In this document: positions 44,914 to 55,114 of the stretch, piece after piece | How the letters are laid out: each line of letters starts with the position of its first letter | Position numbering within the stretch: the stretch's first letter is position 1 | NCBI GenBank assembly: GCA_010093605.1 | Contig: MU004199.1 | Location: forward strand, 875,609 to 939,608 | Length of the DNA: 64,000 bases | Direction of reading: 5' to 3' | DNA from: Lophium mytilinum | Lineage: Eukaryota; Ascomycota; Dothideomycetes; Mytilinidiales; Mytilinidiaceae | Position numbers and translations under genes: made by a program | Notes under the pieces: generated by a model | What the model was told of the DNA's origin: nothing | What the model saw: only the letters and a program-made list of their open reading frames with translations | The model's database searches: none

Positions 44914-46280
44914 ATGGAAGAGGCGAAACATCTTCAAGGCCAGCTCGACGCCTTGGAAGTCAAACACTCACAGCTCTTGAAAGATGAGCAAGACCTCGAA
45001 GTCCGCCAGAAGGAAAACGCGTACGAACGCGCGCGTGTGGAGCTGAAGCAATCCGTGAGTTACTCCTCACCTCTGACCTTGGGACACTGATCTTAATGAC
45101 TTCGTGTCTTTAGAAACTACGGAAACAGTTGCGCGAGCTCCAGCATAGGCAGACTACGAACAGTTCCTCGAAGCCAACGCCGCTGGAGATGCCAGCCTCT
45201 GAGGAACCCCAGACCACGGACCGAGCACCGATGGAACCCGTACAACCGATCCACCAGCCAGCCGCTACCGCGTACGAATGGCCATCGGGTCCGATGAACG
45301 AGCCGCAACAAACGTTCCTCCTTGAGCGCGTCAACATGACAAAGAAGAAGAAGGACTCTTACGCCTTTTGGGATCCTGTAGATCCTGTGCTTCTTGGCAT
45401 CCCCACTTATCCGATCATAGTGAGGACTCCGATGTGCCTCAACGAAATGATGGAAAAGCTGGCCCGTGGAGAATACCGCTCCGTCATTGATTTCATGAAG
45501 GATCTGGATCTCGTCGTCGACAACAGCATACTCTTCAATAGCTTGACTCACCCTATCGCGCAGCAAGGTCTAAACATGAGAGCCTTCTTCTTGAAGGGCA
45601 TGTTGGCAATGCCGGGGGTACGGTCAAAGACAGCCCGCAAGCCACGCGAGATGCCTGGAGGCCCACAGAATCCCATCAACCTTGAGGAATACTCTCCGAA
45701 GAACACTCCGGTTGACCACTCGGCAAATTATGAGTCGGATAGCTCTTACGAGGACGATGAAGTCTTGAAGGGTACCTGGTCATGACGGCTATCTAGCGGT
45801 AATCGGAAAACCTATCTAACAAGCCAATAGTTGAGACTCCTGATAGTTCTAGCACGAAGCGCAAGCAACTGCCAGTCACTCCTTCTCGTCTTTCCCAAAC
45901 AAACCAGCGCTCCGCAACGAAGCGACGGTCAAACGCAACCACAGTGCCTATACTGGTCACATATTGCCCATGTACCGTGTCTGGACATAAGTGCGGCATG
46001 TATGGACTGTGCGACAGGATAAATCTCTGTGTCGTTAGTATCCAGCAGAACTACCCACTAATCCTGTTTTTTGAGCTAATTCGTCTCGTGGGAATAGCAA
46101 AACACCCACGACAAATACTGCCAGAACAGCACGAGCCATGAATTCCTCCCAAGCTGCCTGACGAACATTTATGCAGCTAATGGCTGCAAGATTGAGGGGG
46201 ACAGTGGCTGTGGGCTGGGTCACGACAACGCTGCTGAGCGCAAACAGATCCACGACGAGCACCTATGCGGTTCTCATTAG
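44914..46280 (+). CDS. Coiled coil + bromodomain + C-terminal Cys/His module (394 aa)
   Basis: There are four exons: 44914-45054, 45114-45771, 45831-46033 and 46098-46280. Exon 1 is a coiled coil like that of the preceding gene (LQGQLDALEVKHSQLLKDE). Exon 2 contains a bromodomain at ~120-210: FWDPVDPVLLGIPTYPIIV (ZA loop), TPMCLNEMMEKL, YRSVIDFMKDLDLVVDNSILFN with the acetyl-lysine-binding Asn, and HPIAQQG. Exons 3 and 4 give the same module as the neighbour: C-P-C-x2-S-G-H-x-C-x5-C-x5-C, intron, H-D-x2-C-x9-P-S-C-x9-C-x7-C-x2-G-H-D, ending C-G-S-H. The module only appears after splicing 45772-45830, which removes an early TGA. Reading acetylated chromatin is the likely job of the bromodomain; the module's role is unknown. 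Confidence 0.78.
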
Positions 46281-46595
46281 CTGGTAAGGGCGGATATGGG
46301 CGATAATAGTCGGACGATGAGGGGCGGTGGGGCATTTTGTAGGCTCATTGGCACGCTATGCGTGCAGTCTTTGCGTGAAATGAAAGTCACTCTTTGTTCA
46401 TTACTTGACTATGCGTGCTATCAAGTGTTGCAACTTGTGCAACTTCAAGTAATCAAAGTTGAGGCACCACTATTAATGTAGTATCGAGACTCTCGCTTTT
46501 TATGTTACATTATTGACCTACGCTTCTGTGACTAAGAGTACTTCTTCAACAGAATTTAGTGGCCCTACCCTGAGGCTATTGTTCTCGCATTACTG
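46281..46595. other. Intergenic before the 240-bp array
   Basis: 3' side of the bromodomain gene. No gene seen. Confidence 0.4.
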
Positions 46596-47606
46596 GCTAC
46601 AGTACCAGGCCATAAGTCGGGGAACGCGGATTGATTACCGTTCAGCTCCCATTTGCTCACTTGACACCACTGTGAGGAGTAGCCCAGCCAGCTGATAGGC
46701 TGTGAGTTAAATAGCACTCTGATTTGTACTGCCTGGAACTTGACATCGCAGCTGGAGGTTTATAACCTTATGGGGAAACCCTAAACAGTGGCGAAGCAGT
46801 GTACCGAGCCCTCTGGCCTGTAACTGTGATCCGGCGCTACAGTACTATGCCATAAGTCTAGGCACACAAAATTAAAGATCGTTCAGCTCCACTTTGATCC
46901 CTCGATACCACTGTAAGGGGTAGCCTGGCTGTTCGATAGCTAGGCAGTCAAGAGGCAGTGTGATTTATACTGCCTAGAACATTACATTACGGCCAGAGGT
47001 TTATAACCTTATTGGGGTACCCCAAACAGTAGCAAAGCAGTGTACCCCGACTTCTTACCCGTAACTGTGATCCGGCGTTACAGTACTATACTATAAGTCT
47101 AGGCACACGAACTGAATACCGATCAACTCCAATATGCTTACTTGAAACCACCCACAGGAGTGGCCCAGCCAGCCCATAGGCGGTAAGTTACGTAGTAGTC
47201 TGATTTGCACTGCTTAAACTTTGACATTAATAGAACTAGGCTATAAGTCCGGGCATATGATAATATCTATGCTTTGCTCTAACTTTTCTCTCTCGGCACC
47301 ACGGCTAGGGTTACCCTGGTTGCTAAACAGCCATTTAGTTAAGAGATAGTCTAATATGTACTGCCTGGAATTCGATATAGCCCATAGGACATTGAAATCC
47401 TGTGGGGGTACCCCAAGCAGCGTCAACAAGCGGTAAATTTAAGGTCATTATTTCTGCGGTACAAGACTACAAGCCTACGCACACAAATTCATCACTGCTT
47501 GCCTCGAATTTTGCTCATTCACTACCACTGCAGGGGATGGCCCAGCTGCTGAATGGCCAGTCAGTCAAGAGGTAGTCTGATTCGCACTGCCCGGAACTCG
47601 ACATGG
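46596..47606. repeat. 240-bp tandem satellite array, about 4.5 units
   Basis: Units start at 46596, 46836, 47077, about 47226 and about 47458. The first two intervals are 240 and 241 bp; unit 3 is shortened to ~150 bp. Landmarks: CTACAGTACTA.GCCATAAGTC, ACCACTG.AGGGGTAGCC, GTCTGATTTGTACTGCCTGGAAC, GGTTTATAACCTTATTGGGGTACCCCAA. No open frame is conserved between units, so this is non-coding. A further decayed unit lies at 52946-53150. Confidence 0.75.
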
Positions 47607-47846
47607 CGGCTTGCTGCGTTGTCTTACAGCCTCCGATGCCGCCTATCAGTGCGCGTGGCATGCGCTGGTCCTTCCCCTTCCCCTTCCATCCTTCACTTCA
47701 CCGCTAAAAACGCCCGCATCGTTACCCATAAATTCAGTTCTGAATACTCCTCTTGAAACCACAAATTTTACCCTCAAAGAAAGGGTGACCGAGTACAACC
47801 AACTTCCAACAACCTAAACAATCTCACGAGCTTTCTGGTCCCCAAA

Positions 47847-47999
47847 ATGCCGGTTCCGGGCGAAAATCAATACGAGCCGCCGGCGGTTTTCCACTACAGG
47901 TGCTGCGAGTGCGCTACCTGGTTGATTGGGAAGATAGGTGTGCGAGCTCCATGCCGGTGTGGACATGTACGGTGCAGGTACTGTCATGCTGGGCCTTGA
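47847..47999 (+). CDS. Zinc-ribbon microprotein (50 aa)
   Basis: This is a single-exon frame. After a 17-residue lead it reads C-C-x2-C-x(~12)-C-x-C-G-H-x-R-C-x2-C (CRCGHVRCRYC), ending AGP before TGA. The pattern is the same class as the zinc ribbons at 12.3 kb and 16.8 kb, with CGH in place of CG-x2, and it resembles short uncharacterised proteins widespread in Dothideomycetes with a CCxC...C.H.RC..C layout. Nearly a fifth of the residues are Cys or His in a metal-binding spacing, unlikely by chance. It lies between two tandem repeat arrays. No signal peptide. Unknown role. Confidence 0.6.
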   Translation: MPVPGENQYEPPAVFHYRCCECATWLIGKIGVRAPCRCGHVRCRYCHAGP

Positions 48000-48035
48000 G
48001 ATTTGGGGATAGGGGCGGGGAGGTTGGAATCTATA

Positions 48036-48481
48036 TCGTAGTGGTCAAACTGAAGCATCTCTTGGTTTGATTCGAACCTCGGAAAACTTGACATCACAAA
48101 GCTGGAATTATAGAAGGTTGAGTAGTGCTTCAGCCCTCTTTTCGTAGTGGTCAAATGGAAGAGTCTCTTAGCTTCATCTGAGGCCCAGGAAACTTGAAAT
48201 CATAGAATTCCAATGAGATATGTTTAGGTAGTGCTTCGAACTCTTGTCGTAGTCGCTAAGCGAAAGAGTCTCTTGGCGCGATCTGAAGTCTGGGAAACTT
48301 GACGTCATAAAAGTATATTGAGAGAAGGTCAGGTAGTGCTTCGAGCTCTTTTTTGTAATCGTCAAATTGAAGAACCGCTTAGTCTAATCTGAAGCGTGGA
48401 AAACTTGACATCACAGGATTGCAAATACAGAAGGTCAGGTAGTGCCTCGAACTTTTGTCGTATTGGTCAAACCGACAAATC
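48036..48481. repeat. 105-bp minisatellite, 4.2 units
   Basis: Units start at 48036, 48142, 48247, 48353 and 48458 (partial), a very regular 105-106 bp spacing. Shared text: TCGTAGTGGTCAAA..GAAG, GGAAACTTGACATCA, AAGGTCAGGTAGTGCTTCGA. Units are ~75-80% identical by eye. It is unrelated in sequence to the 240-bp array upstream. Confidence 0.8.
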
Positions 48482-48600
48482 CATACTCTTGATTCCGAGC
48501 GCAATTCTCCAGACAACTTAAAACCCCCAATCTACACCGCCGACGCGAACATCTCTACTCCCGCCTCTCAACCCAGGCCCCCTCCGCATTTCGAATTCTC

Positions 48601-49288
48601 TTAGTAACGCGCCTCGGACGGCCCCCAGCCAGTCCCACCGGCTCCTCCACGCCTCGTTTGCGCTTTGCCGGCTGTACAACGAACGGAACTACTCAAAATC
48701 AGCACCCGAATTCCAAGAGCCTTCAAATCACCTACCTCCATGCTTCTTGCTGCCCCGCCTCACAATCGCCCTCATCTCCCCCGGCGTAATCTTCCTATGC
48801 TCACACGCCTCCAAAGTCTCCGCCAAACTATACGCGATCCTGTGAGCGCCGCGGCGGTGCTGCGCAAACCCGCCCACCCCCTTGAGGAACTGCGTCGTGC
48901 CCTTCAGATTGGCGTAGGCGTTGGCGCCGCAGGCATCGCACCTCAGCTCCACGAAGTCATCCCCGACCCGCACGATGGTGGGCAGCCAGGCCGGGACGGA
49001 GGGCAGATTCGCGGGCTCGGGATTTGGGGTCTCGGTGACGGTGTCTGGCAGCTGGTCGGCGGCAGCGGGCTCGGATTCGGGCGGTGGGGGCGCTGCGATT
49101 GGGACGTTGTCGAGCTTGGCGAGGGCCTCCGAGAGGGTCTGACGGTCCTTCACGAGGCGCGCGATTTGGGCGTCGAGGTTGGCGATGTGGGCGCGGATCT
49201 CGGTCTTGGCGGCGTCGAGTTCGGCCTGGGTGGGGAGGGTGCTGGTGGCGGTCTCAGCGAGCGAGGGGATGGTCTGGTTGGCGGACAT
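48601..49288 (-). CDS. Coiled coil + single long-loop C2H2 finger (207 aa), module-less relative
   Basis: Exon 1 is 49288-48736 and exon 2 is 48671-48601. The N-terminus is a coiled coil (QAELDAAKTEIRAHIANLDA, ARLVKDRQTLSEAL), then a Pro/Glu linker, then the finger VELRC-x2-C-G-x(~17)-GVGGFAQH-x4-H, followed by KITPGEMRAIVRRGSKK. This matches the layout of the genes at 42.8 kb and 60.6 kb, including the helix after the finger. The 3' end is uncertain. The phase-consistent splice (GTAGGT donor, TACAG acceptor) stops at 48601, but a GTGAGG donor 30 nt earlier leads to a basic tail (AKRKRGVEE..) stopping at 48555, which looks more like the NLS of its relatives. No Cys/His module follows in either case. 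Confidence 0.65.
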
Positions 49289-49959
49289 AGTGGCCCAGAT
49301 TGTGTGAGAAGAGAGAAGATTTGAAGGTTGTGGCGATGGCGATGATGAAATTTGTGGAAAAAGCTGCGAAGCTGTGCGGTGGTGATGTCGATAATGAGAA
49401 AGCTGAAGTGCTGGAGAGGAGGGAATTGAGATGTTTATATACGCTGGCGATTCGAATTTGGGTGCTGTATAGAACAATACACTTATTGAGACAATAGTGG
49501 GAGAGGTGAAGCTGCAACAAGGGACTGAATAGCTATTGTTCGGGGAGCGGTGAAAATCGTGGGAACTATGGAACAGTGAAAGATCACATGTCAATGCACG
49601 CGCAGTTATCCTTCAATTGGCGTAAAAACATTCGTGATTTTGGCAACCATTATAGGAGTTGAGGGCGCCATTTAGCCTTGCGAAGATTAAAGCTGCAGAT
49701 GTAGAGGAACTCAAGCGCGATATGGGACCTTTGGAACCTACGTTTTGACTGCTACTTGACAATGCTTATGGGTTCAAATTGCGCGCATGCAGTGATCAAC
49801 TTGACAAGCGCAACAGAGCCTCGAAGGGCCACCGGGCCTTACGGGAAATGACATAGAAGATGTAAAGCTTGCCAGTCTCAATATTGGACGTCGGAATATC
49901 ACTGCATGACTTTGATGGGAAAAGTACGAGGCAACTCCAACAATGCTAAATAAAACATA
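49289..49959. other. Intergenic
   Basis: Promoter of the finger gene and 3' region of the kinase gene. No gene seen. Confidence 0.5.
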
Positions 49960-51301
49960 CTACATCTTGAACCAAGGGTGCTCTAGAACGGTTGCTGTGG
50001 AAATCCTTTCCCTGGGATCATATTTCAGCATCTGCCCGAGAAGGTCTGCTAGTACTCTACCCTCATCTCGGGGAATCGTATGGCTTTTTGTGATGACACC
50101 GTTAAGATCATGAGTGACTCCTTCCTCCACATATTCTTCAATCGTTCTTGCACCCGACACAGACATATGCCCTGACTCGGTCATGTACGGGTCTCCATTG
50201 TCATCGAAGTAATTCTTACGCGTCTCCCAAGAAGACCACCACGGCTCAGGGAACTTTCCCAGCAATACAACCATTTGCCATTTAGGGTCCTCTCCGTCCC
50301 CTTCCCAGTCACGGAAAAGCCGTCTTGTGGTCCGGATCTCGGAAAGGGTACAAGCGAGAGCCCAAAGATCACTCGCTTGGCTGACTATGCTGCCAATCAA
50401 GAGCTCAGGCGCGCAATAGGCAGTCGGGGTCCCAAGCTCCTTCGGAGGATTAGATGTTTCGAACGATTCACCGAAGTCGACTACCGCTATCTGGTCTTTG
50501 AAGTATTTGCGATCCACGTTGCGGTCCCAGGCTATTGGTGCCACGACGTATTTTGGAGCGGCTGGTTCGGGCTCTTCACCCGATTTGGTATACACTTCAA
50601 AGGACTCGGGCTTTCCCAGTGCGTGGATTAGCTCTTCCTCGTTAAGATGGTCCAGAGAGGAAATTTGGAGCAAGATGTTTGCAGGCCGAAAATCTGGAAT
50701 CCAAGTCAGTCAAATTTACTAGATATTAAAAAGAAGATACTGGGCACGAACCACCGTGGCCTAGACCATTGCTATGTAAGGCATGGAGTCCTTTAGTGGC
50801 GTGTAGTGCGATGTTCCTCAGGGACCTTTCGGGACTTTCAAACAGGTCCCAAGCCTGGTCAACCCGGGGGCCAAAGACAGGAAGAACCAGACAAAGATGC
50901 CGTCCATTCGGCCCATCAACCCAAAATTGATGCTGCGGCAACCCGAGCCCGTCGCATCCTTCTAATTTGGTCATTTTCAAATCGGCGCAGTCTTCGCGAG
51001 ATTGATCGGCCGCGATGATCTTTACAGCCACGTACTTTTCCATTTCACGATCTCGACAAAGCCATACGGTCGCCAATCCCCCGGCTCCAAGTTTGTGAAC
51101 AACTCGGTACCGGCCTTCAAGCTCGTCCCCAAGAAATACTGGGTGGAAACCACCTTCGCAGTAGTCTTCTAGGTCTTCGATCCCATCGATAAAACATGAC
51201 TGATATCGTCTTCCTTCCAAGGGACCATCGACGGAATTGTCGGCGCCTTCTAGAGACTCCAAGTCGTCGGGACTAGGCGATATCGAGGAATGGGTTCCCA
51301 T
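49960..51301 (-). CDS. SRPK-like protein kinase (426 aa)
   Basis: There are two exons, 51301-50755 and 50693-49960. The glycine loop is LGAGGLATVW, the ATP-site Lys is in YVAVKI, and the catalytic loop is formed across the splice as H-D-F-R-P-A-N-I-L. Metal binding is VVDFGESF, and the activation segment ends CAPELLIG. A C-terminal lobe runs to LKYDPRERISTATVLEHPWF. The linker before the DFG (residues ~190-260) is typical of the fungal SRPK-like kinases that form large families in ascomycetes. The catalytic Asp is present two residues away from the usual HxD spacing (HDF rather than HTD), so activity should be checked. Probably a Ser/Thr kinase; substrates unknown. Confidence 0.88.
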
Positions 51302-52502
51302 CTCGTCCGCTAGAAAACTTTACGATGCGAATTGAAGAAAGAGCCGCGTAGAATCCTACTAACGTCGTCTGACAGGCTTTTTCGCCCAAGATACTCATGT
51401 GCAATCTGAAGAAAAGGCTTATACGTCCTACGCAGAATGTGAAGAGATATCTGTTGGCGATGGACAGAAACAGTGCTGCTATGTCAGGAAAAGTAGACCT
51501 CATGAAGTTGAGAACAGCCGAGGCAACGCAACTATGCGCCTCATGAGAGAGCTTCCGTATATGACAGACGGAAAAGAGGCCTGGCATAAATGCTTTGCGC
51601 ATATGTTGCAACTTGGCAGCAAAGACTGGAGCCGCTGAGGTTGATTTAGCCTACAACAATAGCACCGCGCTAACACGATCAGTTCTAGCGCCATCTCAAT
51701 CTCGACCCCTACGAACCGCCTCTTATTTTAGGGACAGCACAAAGGGATTGGAGAACTATTTTGATGACCTTGATAAGAGTGGGAGGTGATGTTGGGCCTT
51801 CAAGGAAATCGGATTGGAGTTATAAGAGGTGGTAAGCACGAAATTCCACTCGAAGGGGTTTGCACTCCAAATATTAGAGCCTTTCGTATCAATTATACTA
51901 CAATAATTGAGTAGGCTACAGAGACTTGGACGTCTTCGTGTAATCGAACCATGTCCGTAGACACCTTGAACAGTTCACCTACTAATGAATTACGCGGCGC
52001 GGCGTGTCTCCCTTGGAGACTTCACCACGTAGTCTCGTAGTATCACTACTTAAGCACGGGATTTAGTATTACTCGCTCGACACCGGTTCGAGGAGCGTTC
52101 CAGGTATTGATCATCCGATTGAGCTAACGGGATATCTGATCTCAATTGCGATAGCCATCGTCTCCTTAATTCTCAGAGCCCACAGAGTTGCCTCCAGCAG
52201 CGATAGAGAAATATAGCCCACCTAGCTCGCTGTCGTATAAGATGATTTAGCCTAAACAGCACATTGGTATTACTTTTAGAGGAGTATAATATCCAATCAG
52301 GTGCCTCATGGGCACTTGACGAATTTTTATTTATAATCTAGCTGAGTTGGGCCACTGTGTACACTGGTCTATCAACTGTCCGAGGTACCCCAATGAACTC
52401 TCCTTATCTCAAGTCCGACAAAAGCCTTTTATTCTGAACACTGGATCAGCCTACCAAGCTACCTCAGACGGCGCTGTCTTACAGAGAAGAGCTATGATCA
52501 GA
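51302..52502. other. Intergenic
   Basis: No gene is supported. 52060-52145 (minus) has a tRNA-like A box (TTAGCTCAATCGG) but no matching acceptor stem. Confidence 0.4.
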
Positions 52503-53522
52503 CTAGTGCTCATTGCAGAAATGTTCTGACGAGATCAACCGTCTATCAGCGATGCTATCATGTCCCTGTCCACAGATACCACCAAGCTCTTGAGCGTAAC
52601 ACTCATTCTGTTCGAGGAAGCTAACGCAAGACGGGAGGAAGTCGTGCTTTTCCGAAGCGGGGCACTCTACGTCGTGAATGGATCGCTGCCAGGAAACACA
52701 GATGAGCGAAGGCACTCATTCAATTATATGCATTTTGGAACACTTACCAGGCAAAGCTTTGGCTGGCTGCATCCTCCGTACATGCCACACAAGTGGCCTG
52801 TCATATTGCAAGGGCAGAAATCGCCGAGTTTCAACAGCGGCGTCGAGGGACTGGATGCATTGTCGATCGGAGTGTTCGGCGGGAGCTTTGTAGGCTTAGG
52901 GGACCTAAAAGACCAAAGTTGTTAGTATGTATTCGTTGAAGTACGTAACATAGTACTAGGCTAAAATCTAGCCGCACTATCTGCTATAGCTTTAATGCTT
53001 TCGAAAGATGAGCACCACTACAAGGAGTATTTCGTTACAAATAAATCTGCCAGTCCGGAGGCAGCTCTGGTTACCCTGCCAAAACCTTGATATCGTGCCT
53101 AGATCTGGTGAAAGCTAATGGGGATGCCTCAAGCAGTGAATAACGAGTGATCACAGACTTATAGTCCGTCTGTAGCTGATATTTAGCTGTTGTGGCTTTA
53201 CATACTCTTCATGGAGGCCGACTCTTTCAGCTAGGCGTGGTTTCAACATAATACATTGAATGGCGCAAGGCATTGAGCTTACACTTTTCTGGCGATCGAG
53301 CTCGTCCGTCTCGTCGATTAGCTTCTTCTCCTTAGCAACAAACTCGGTCTGCAATATCTGGATCTGCTGCAGGGGGACGAAGTCTAGGCCGAACTCGTCC
53401 AGTAGGTCCTTTTGCGCCTTAACAAACGCCTCTTGTAGATTCTTTTGAGCTGTAGCCTTTTCCTGCATCGCCCGATCTAGGCGATCAAGCTCGCCGCGGA
53501 GGACATCTGCGTTTTGCGACAT
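52503..53522 (-). CDS. Coiled coil + C-terminal Cys/His module, middle missing or intronic (~190 aa)
   Basis: Exon 1 (53522-53283, 80 codons) is a coiled coil (LRGELDRLDRAMQEKATAQ, LIDETDELDRQK) ending in a GTAAGC donor at the same place and phase as in its relatives. The last two exons (about 52894-52748 and 52685-52503) encode the module: C-P-C-x2-T-G-H-x-C-x5-C-x5-C, intron, H-D-x2-C-x9-P-S-C-x8-C-x8-C-x2-G-H-D, ending C-N-E-H. The finger exon found in relatives is absent. In its place is a 388-nt stretch containing a decayed 240-bp satellite unit. The natural TTTTAG acceptor (52904) is out of phase with exon 1; an AAG acceptor ten bases on keeps frame. It may be a shortened gene or one damaged by the repeat. 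Confidence 0.6.
52946..53150. repeat. Decayed unit of the 240-bp satellite
   Basis: It shows the same ordered landmarks as the 46.6-47.6 kb array: CATAGTACTAGGCTA, ACCACTACAAGGAGT, GGTTACCCTG and TAATGGGGATGCCTCAAGCAGTG. It lies inside the apparent first intron of the gene at 52503-53522, 5.3 kb from the main array. Confidence 0.5.
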
Positions 53523-54229
53523 GGTTCAAGACTATGAACGGCAAGAAGTGCCGGAGGCAAAGATGGAGTGACTGGGTAGTAAGCAACGCGCGAATAAGAA
53601 TCGCGGCTTGCGGGGCGCTAAGATATTCTAAGCGAGGCACGTGCCAGATATGTATGCTATGGAAATGGTATGACCGGAGTTCTCCAGGGAAATACGCAAG
53701 ACAGGTTCGCACTAGGGCACAAGATAAAACTCTAGAGCGTTGAACTAAAGCTAGGATTGTCTAGCACATTTGAAAGTCTAAAAACTTAGCGCGGATTGGT
53801 AGCCACCGAGCGTAGCACCTCCTTGGTAGTATAAGAGTTCACACGGGAAGACAATTCTGTTCTGGACTGAACTTTACCGGCTCGAGCTTAATCTACTATG
53901 AGCACAGTACTACAAGGCGTTATTTGCACAAAAACAGCCTTGTTCAGCGACTACTTTGTAGCTTGCATTGCGCCACAAGTCACCGGACGCGCGAATATCC
54001 GTAACCGACCAAGATCTGCCAGCCTTCTCTACTATTCGACGTATCGCGAGCCTCGTATGCAGCCGACAGCTCGGAAGGGACCTTGGCATTATTGTCTTGC
54101 TATCTTTAAATCCCCACGTTTCCCAAGCCCCCAAGTCCTCTCTTTTTCAGCCTTGTCGCCATTTGCAAAACGTCCTTTTCCCTGAGGAGCGCCCCATGCG
54201 GTAGAGACGTTTATCAGCTCTCTAATGCC
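53523..54229. other. Intergenic
   Basis: No gene supported on either strand. Confidence 0.4.
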
Positions 54230-55114
54230 ATGGCTGCTTCCTTTTTCTTAGTAATATGCATTGCTCTCGCTAGTTTTACCCACAGCCTCCAAGTCGACAC
54301 GACCTCAGCCTACGTTAATCTCGAATAGCGCCTACGAAAACCTCGTCCTATACGTATCGACCACATCCGGGGAAGCAGACGTAGTCCTCTCCGACATCGC
54401 CTCCGCAGGCGACGGGAAATACTGGTACTTCGATATTTCAGGCTCCACCTACGCTATTACGCCGAAATCGTTCCCAGCCTACCGCCTGGACGGCCATTAC
54501 TACAACAAGGTCCCATACCTCAGCGTAGCAAGCACTCTGCTGGGCGGGCAGGTATGCACATTGACACGTGGTCGGATGGGTCGTACAAGCTTTGGCAGGA
54601 CTGCTGTGGTGATGGCTTCACGCTTGCGGCGATGAGCAATAGGAGGACAACGAATGTAACTGAGGGGAATGACGATTCGCACCGGTGGTCGCTGGCGGCG
54701 AGTTCGACTACTTCGAGCGTATCGAGCACATTAAGCGCATCGTCCACATCAACTATAACTTCAGCCTCATTAACGTCGTCAAGTGCTCCGATAATCCCGA
54801 CTTCAGCATCGCAGACGGCGTTGCCGACCGTAATTCCATCTCCAAGCCAGTCGAGTTCCACGAAAAACGGCGGGCTGTCCGCGGGCGCGAAGGGCGGTAT
54901 TGGTGCCGGCGTCGGTGTGGGAGCCATCCTATTCATAGTACTAGGCTTTATAGTCTGGAAAAAACGAAAGAGGACAGGCGATGGAAGCCTCGAACTTCCC
55001 GAAGCGCATCCACAACCAAGTCATAGTGACCAGTACGAGCATGGGATAGCTGGTGGGCGCGCGAAATTGGAGGCCCCTAAACCAGCTTGGATGTCTTCAT
55101 ACGGAGGAGGCTGA
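54230..55114 (+). CDS. Secreted-domain single-pass membrane protein, Ser/Thr-rich stalk
   Basis: ATG 54230 gives a good signal peptide (MAASFFLVICIALASF). The body, in a different frame, has a small extracytoplasmic domain (NLVLYVSTTSGEADVVLSD, YWYFDISGSTYAITP, DGHYYNKVPYLSV). A 47-nt intron (54552-54598) follows, then DCCGDGFTL, a long Ser/Thr stalk, a membrane helix (GAGVGVGAILFIVLGFIVW) and a KKRKR stop-transfer, ending WMSSYGGG at 55112-55114. The topology is that of the many fungal wall-facing membrane proteins with a short cytosolic tail. No splice joins the signal-peptide frame to the body cleanly, so either the true first exon is elsewhere or there is a one-base frameshift between about 54290 and 54330. 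Confidence 0.6.

Noticed and set aside
41757-48481. CRISPR array
   Set aside because: The repeats are long tandem satellites without short identical repeats and unique spacers, and the DNA is eukaryotic.
48665-49324. 219-aa plus-strand frame, Gly/Arg-rich
   Set aside because: Antisense of the coiled-coil/finger exon, open only because that exon is GC-rich.
52060-52145. tRNA or SINE-like A box on the minus strand
   Set aside because: A good A box is present, but the B box is poor and the acceptor stem has no partner.
52560-52925. 121-aa plus-strand frame
   Set aside because: It is the antisense shadow of the two module exons of the 52.5-53.5 kb gene.
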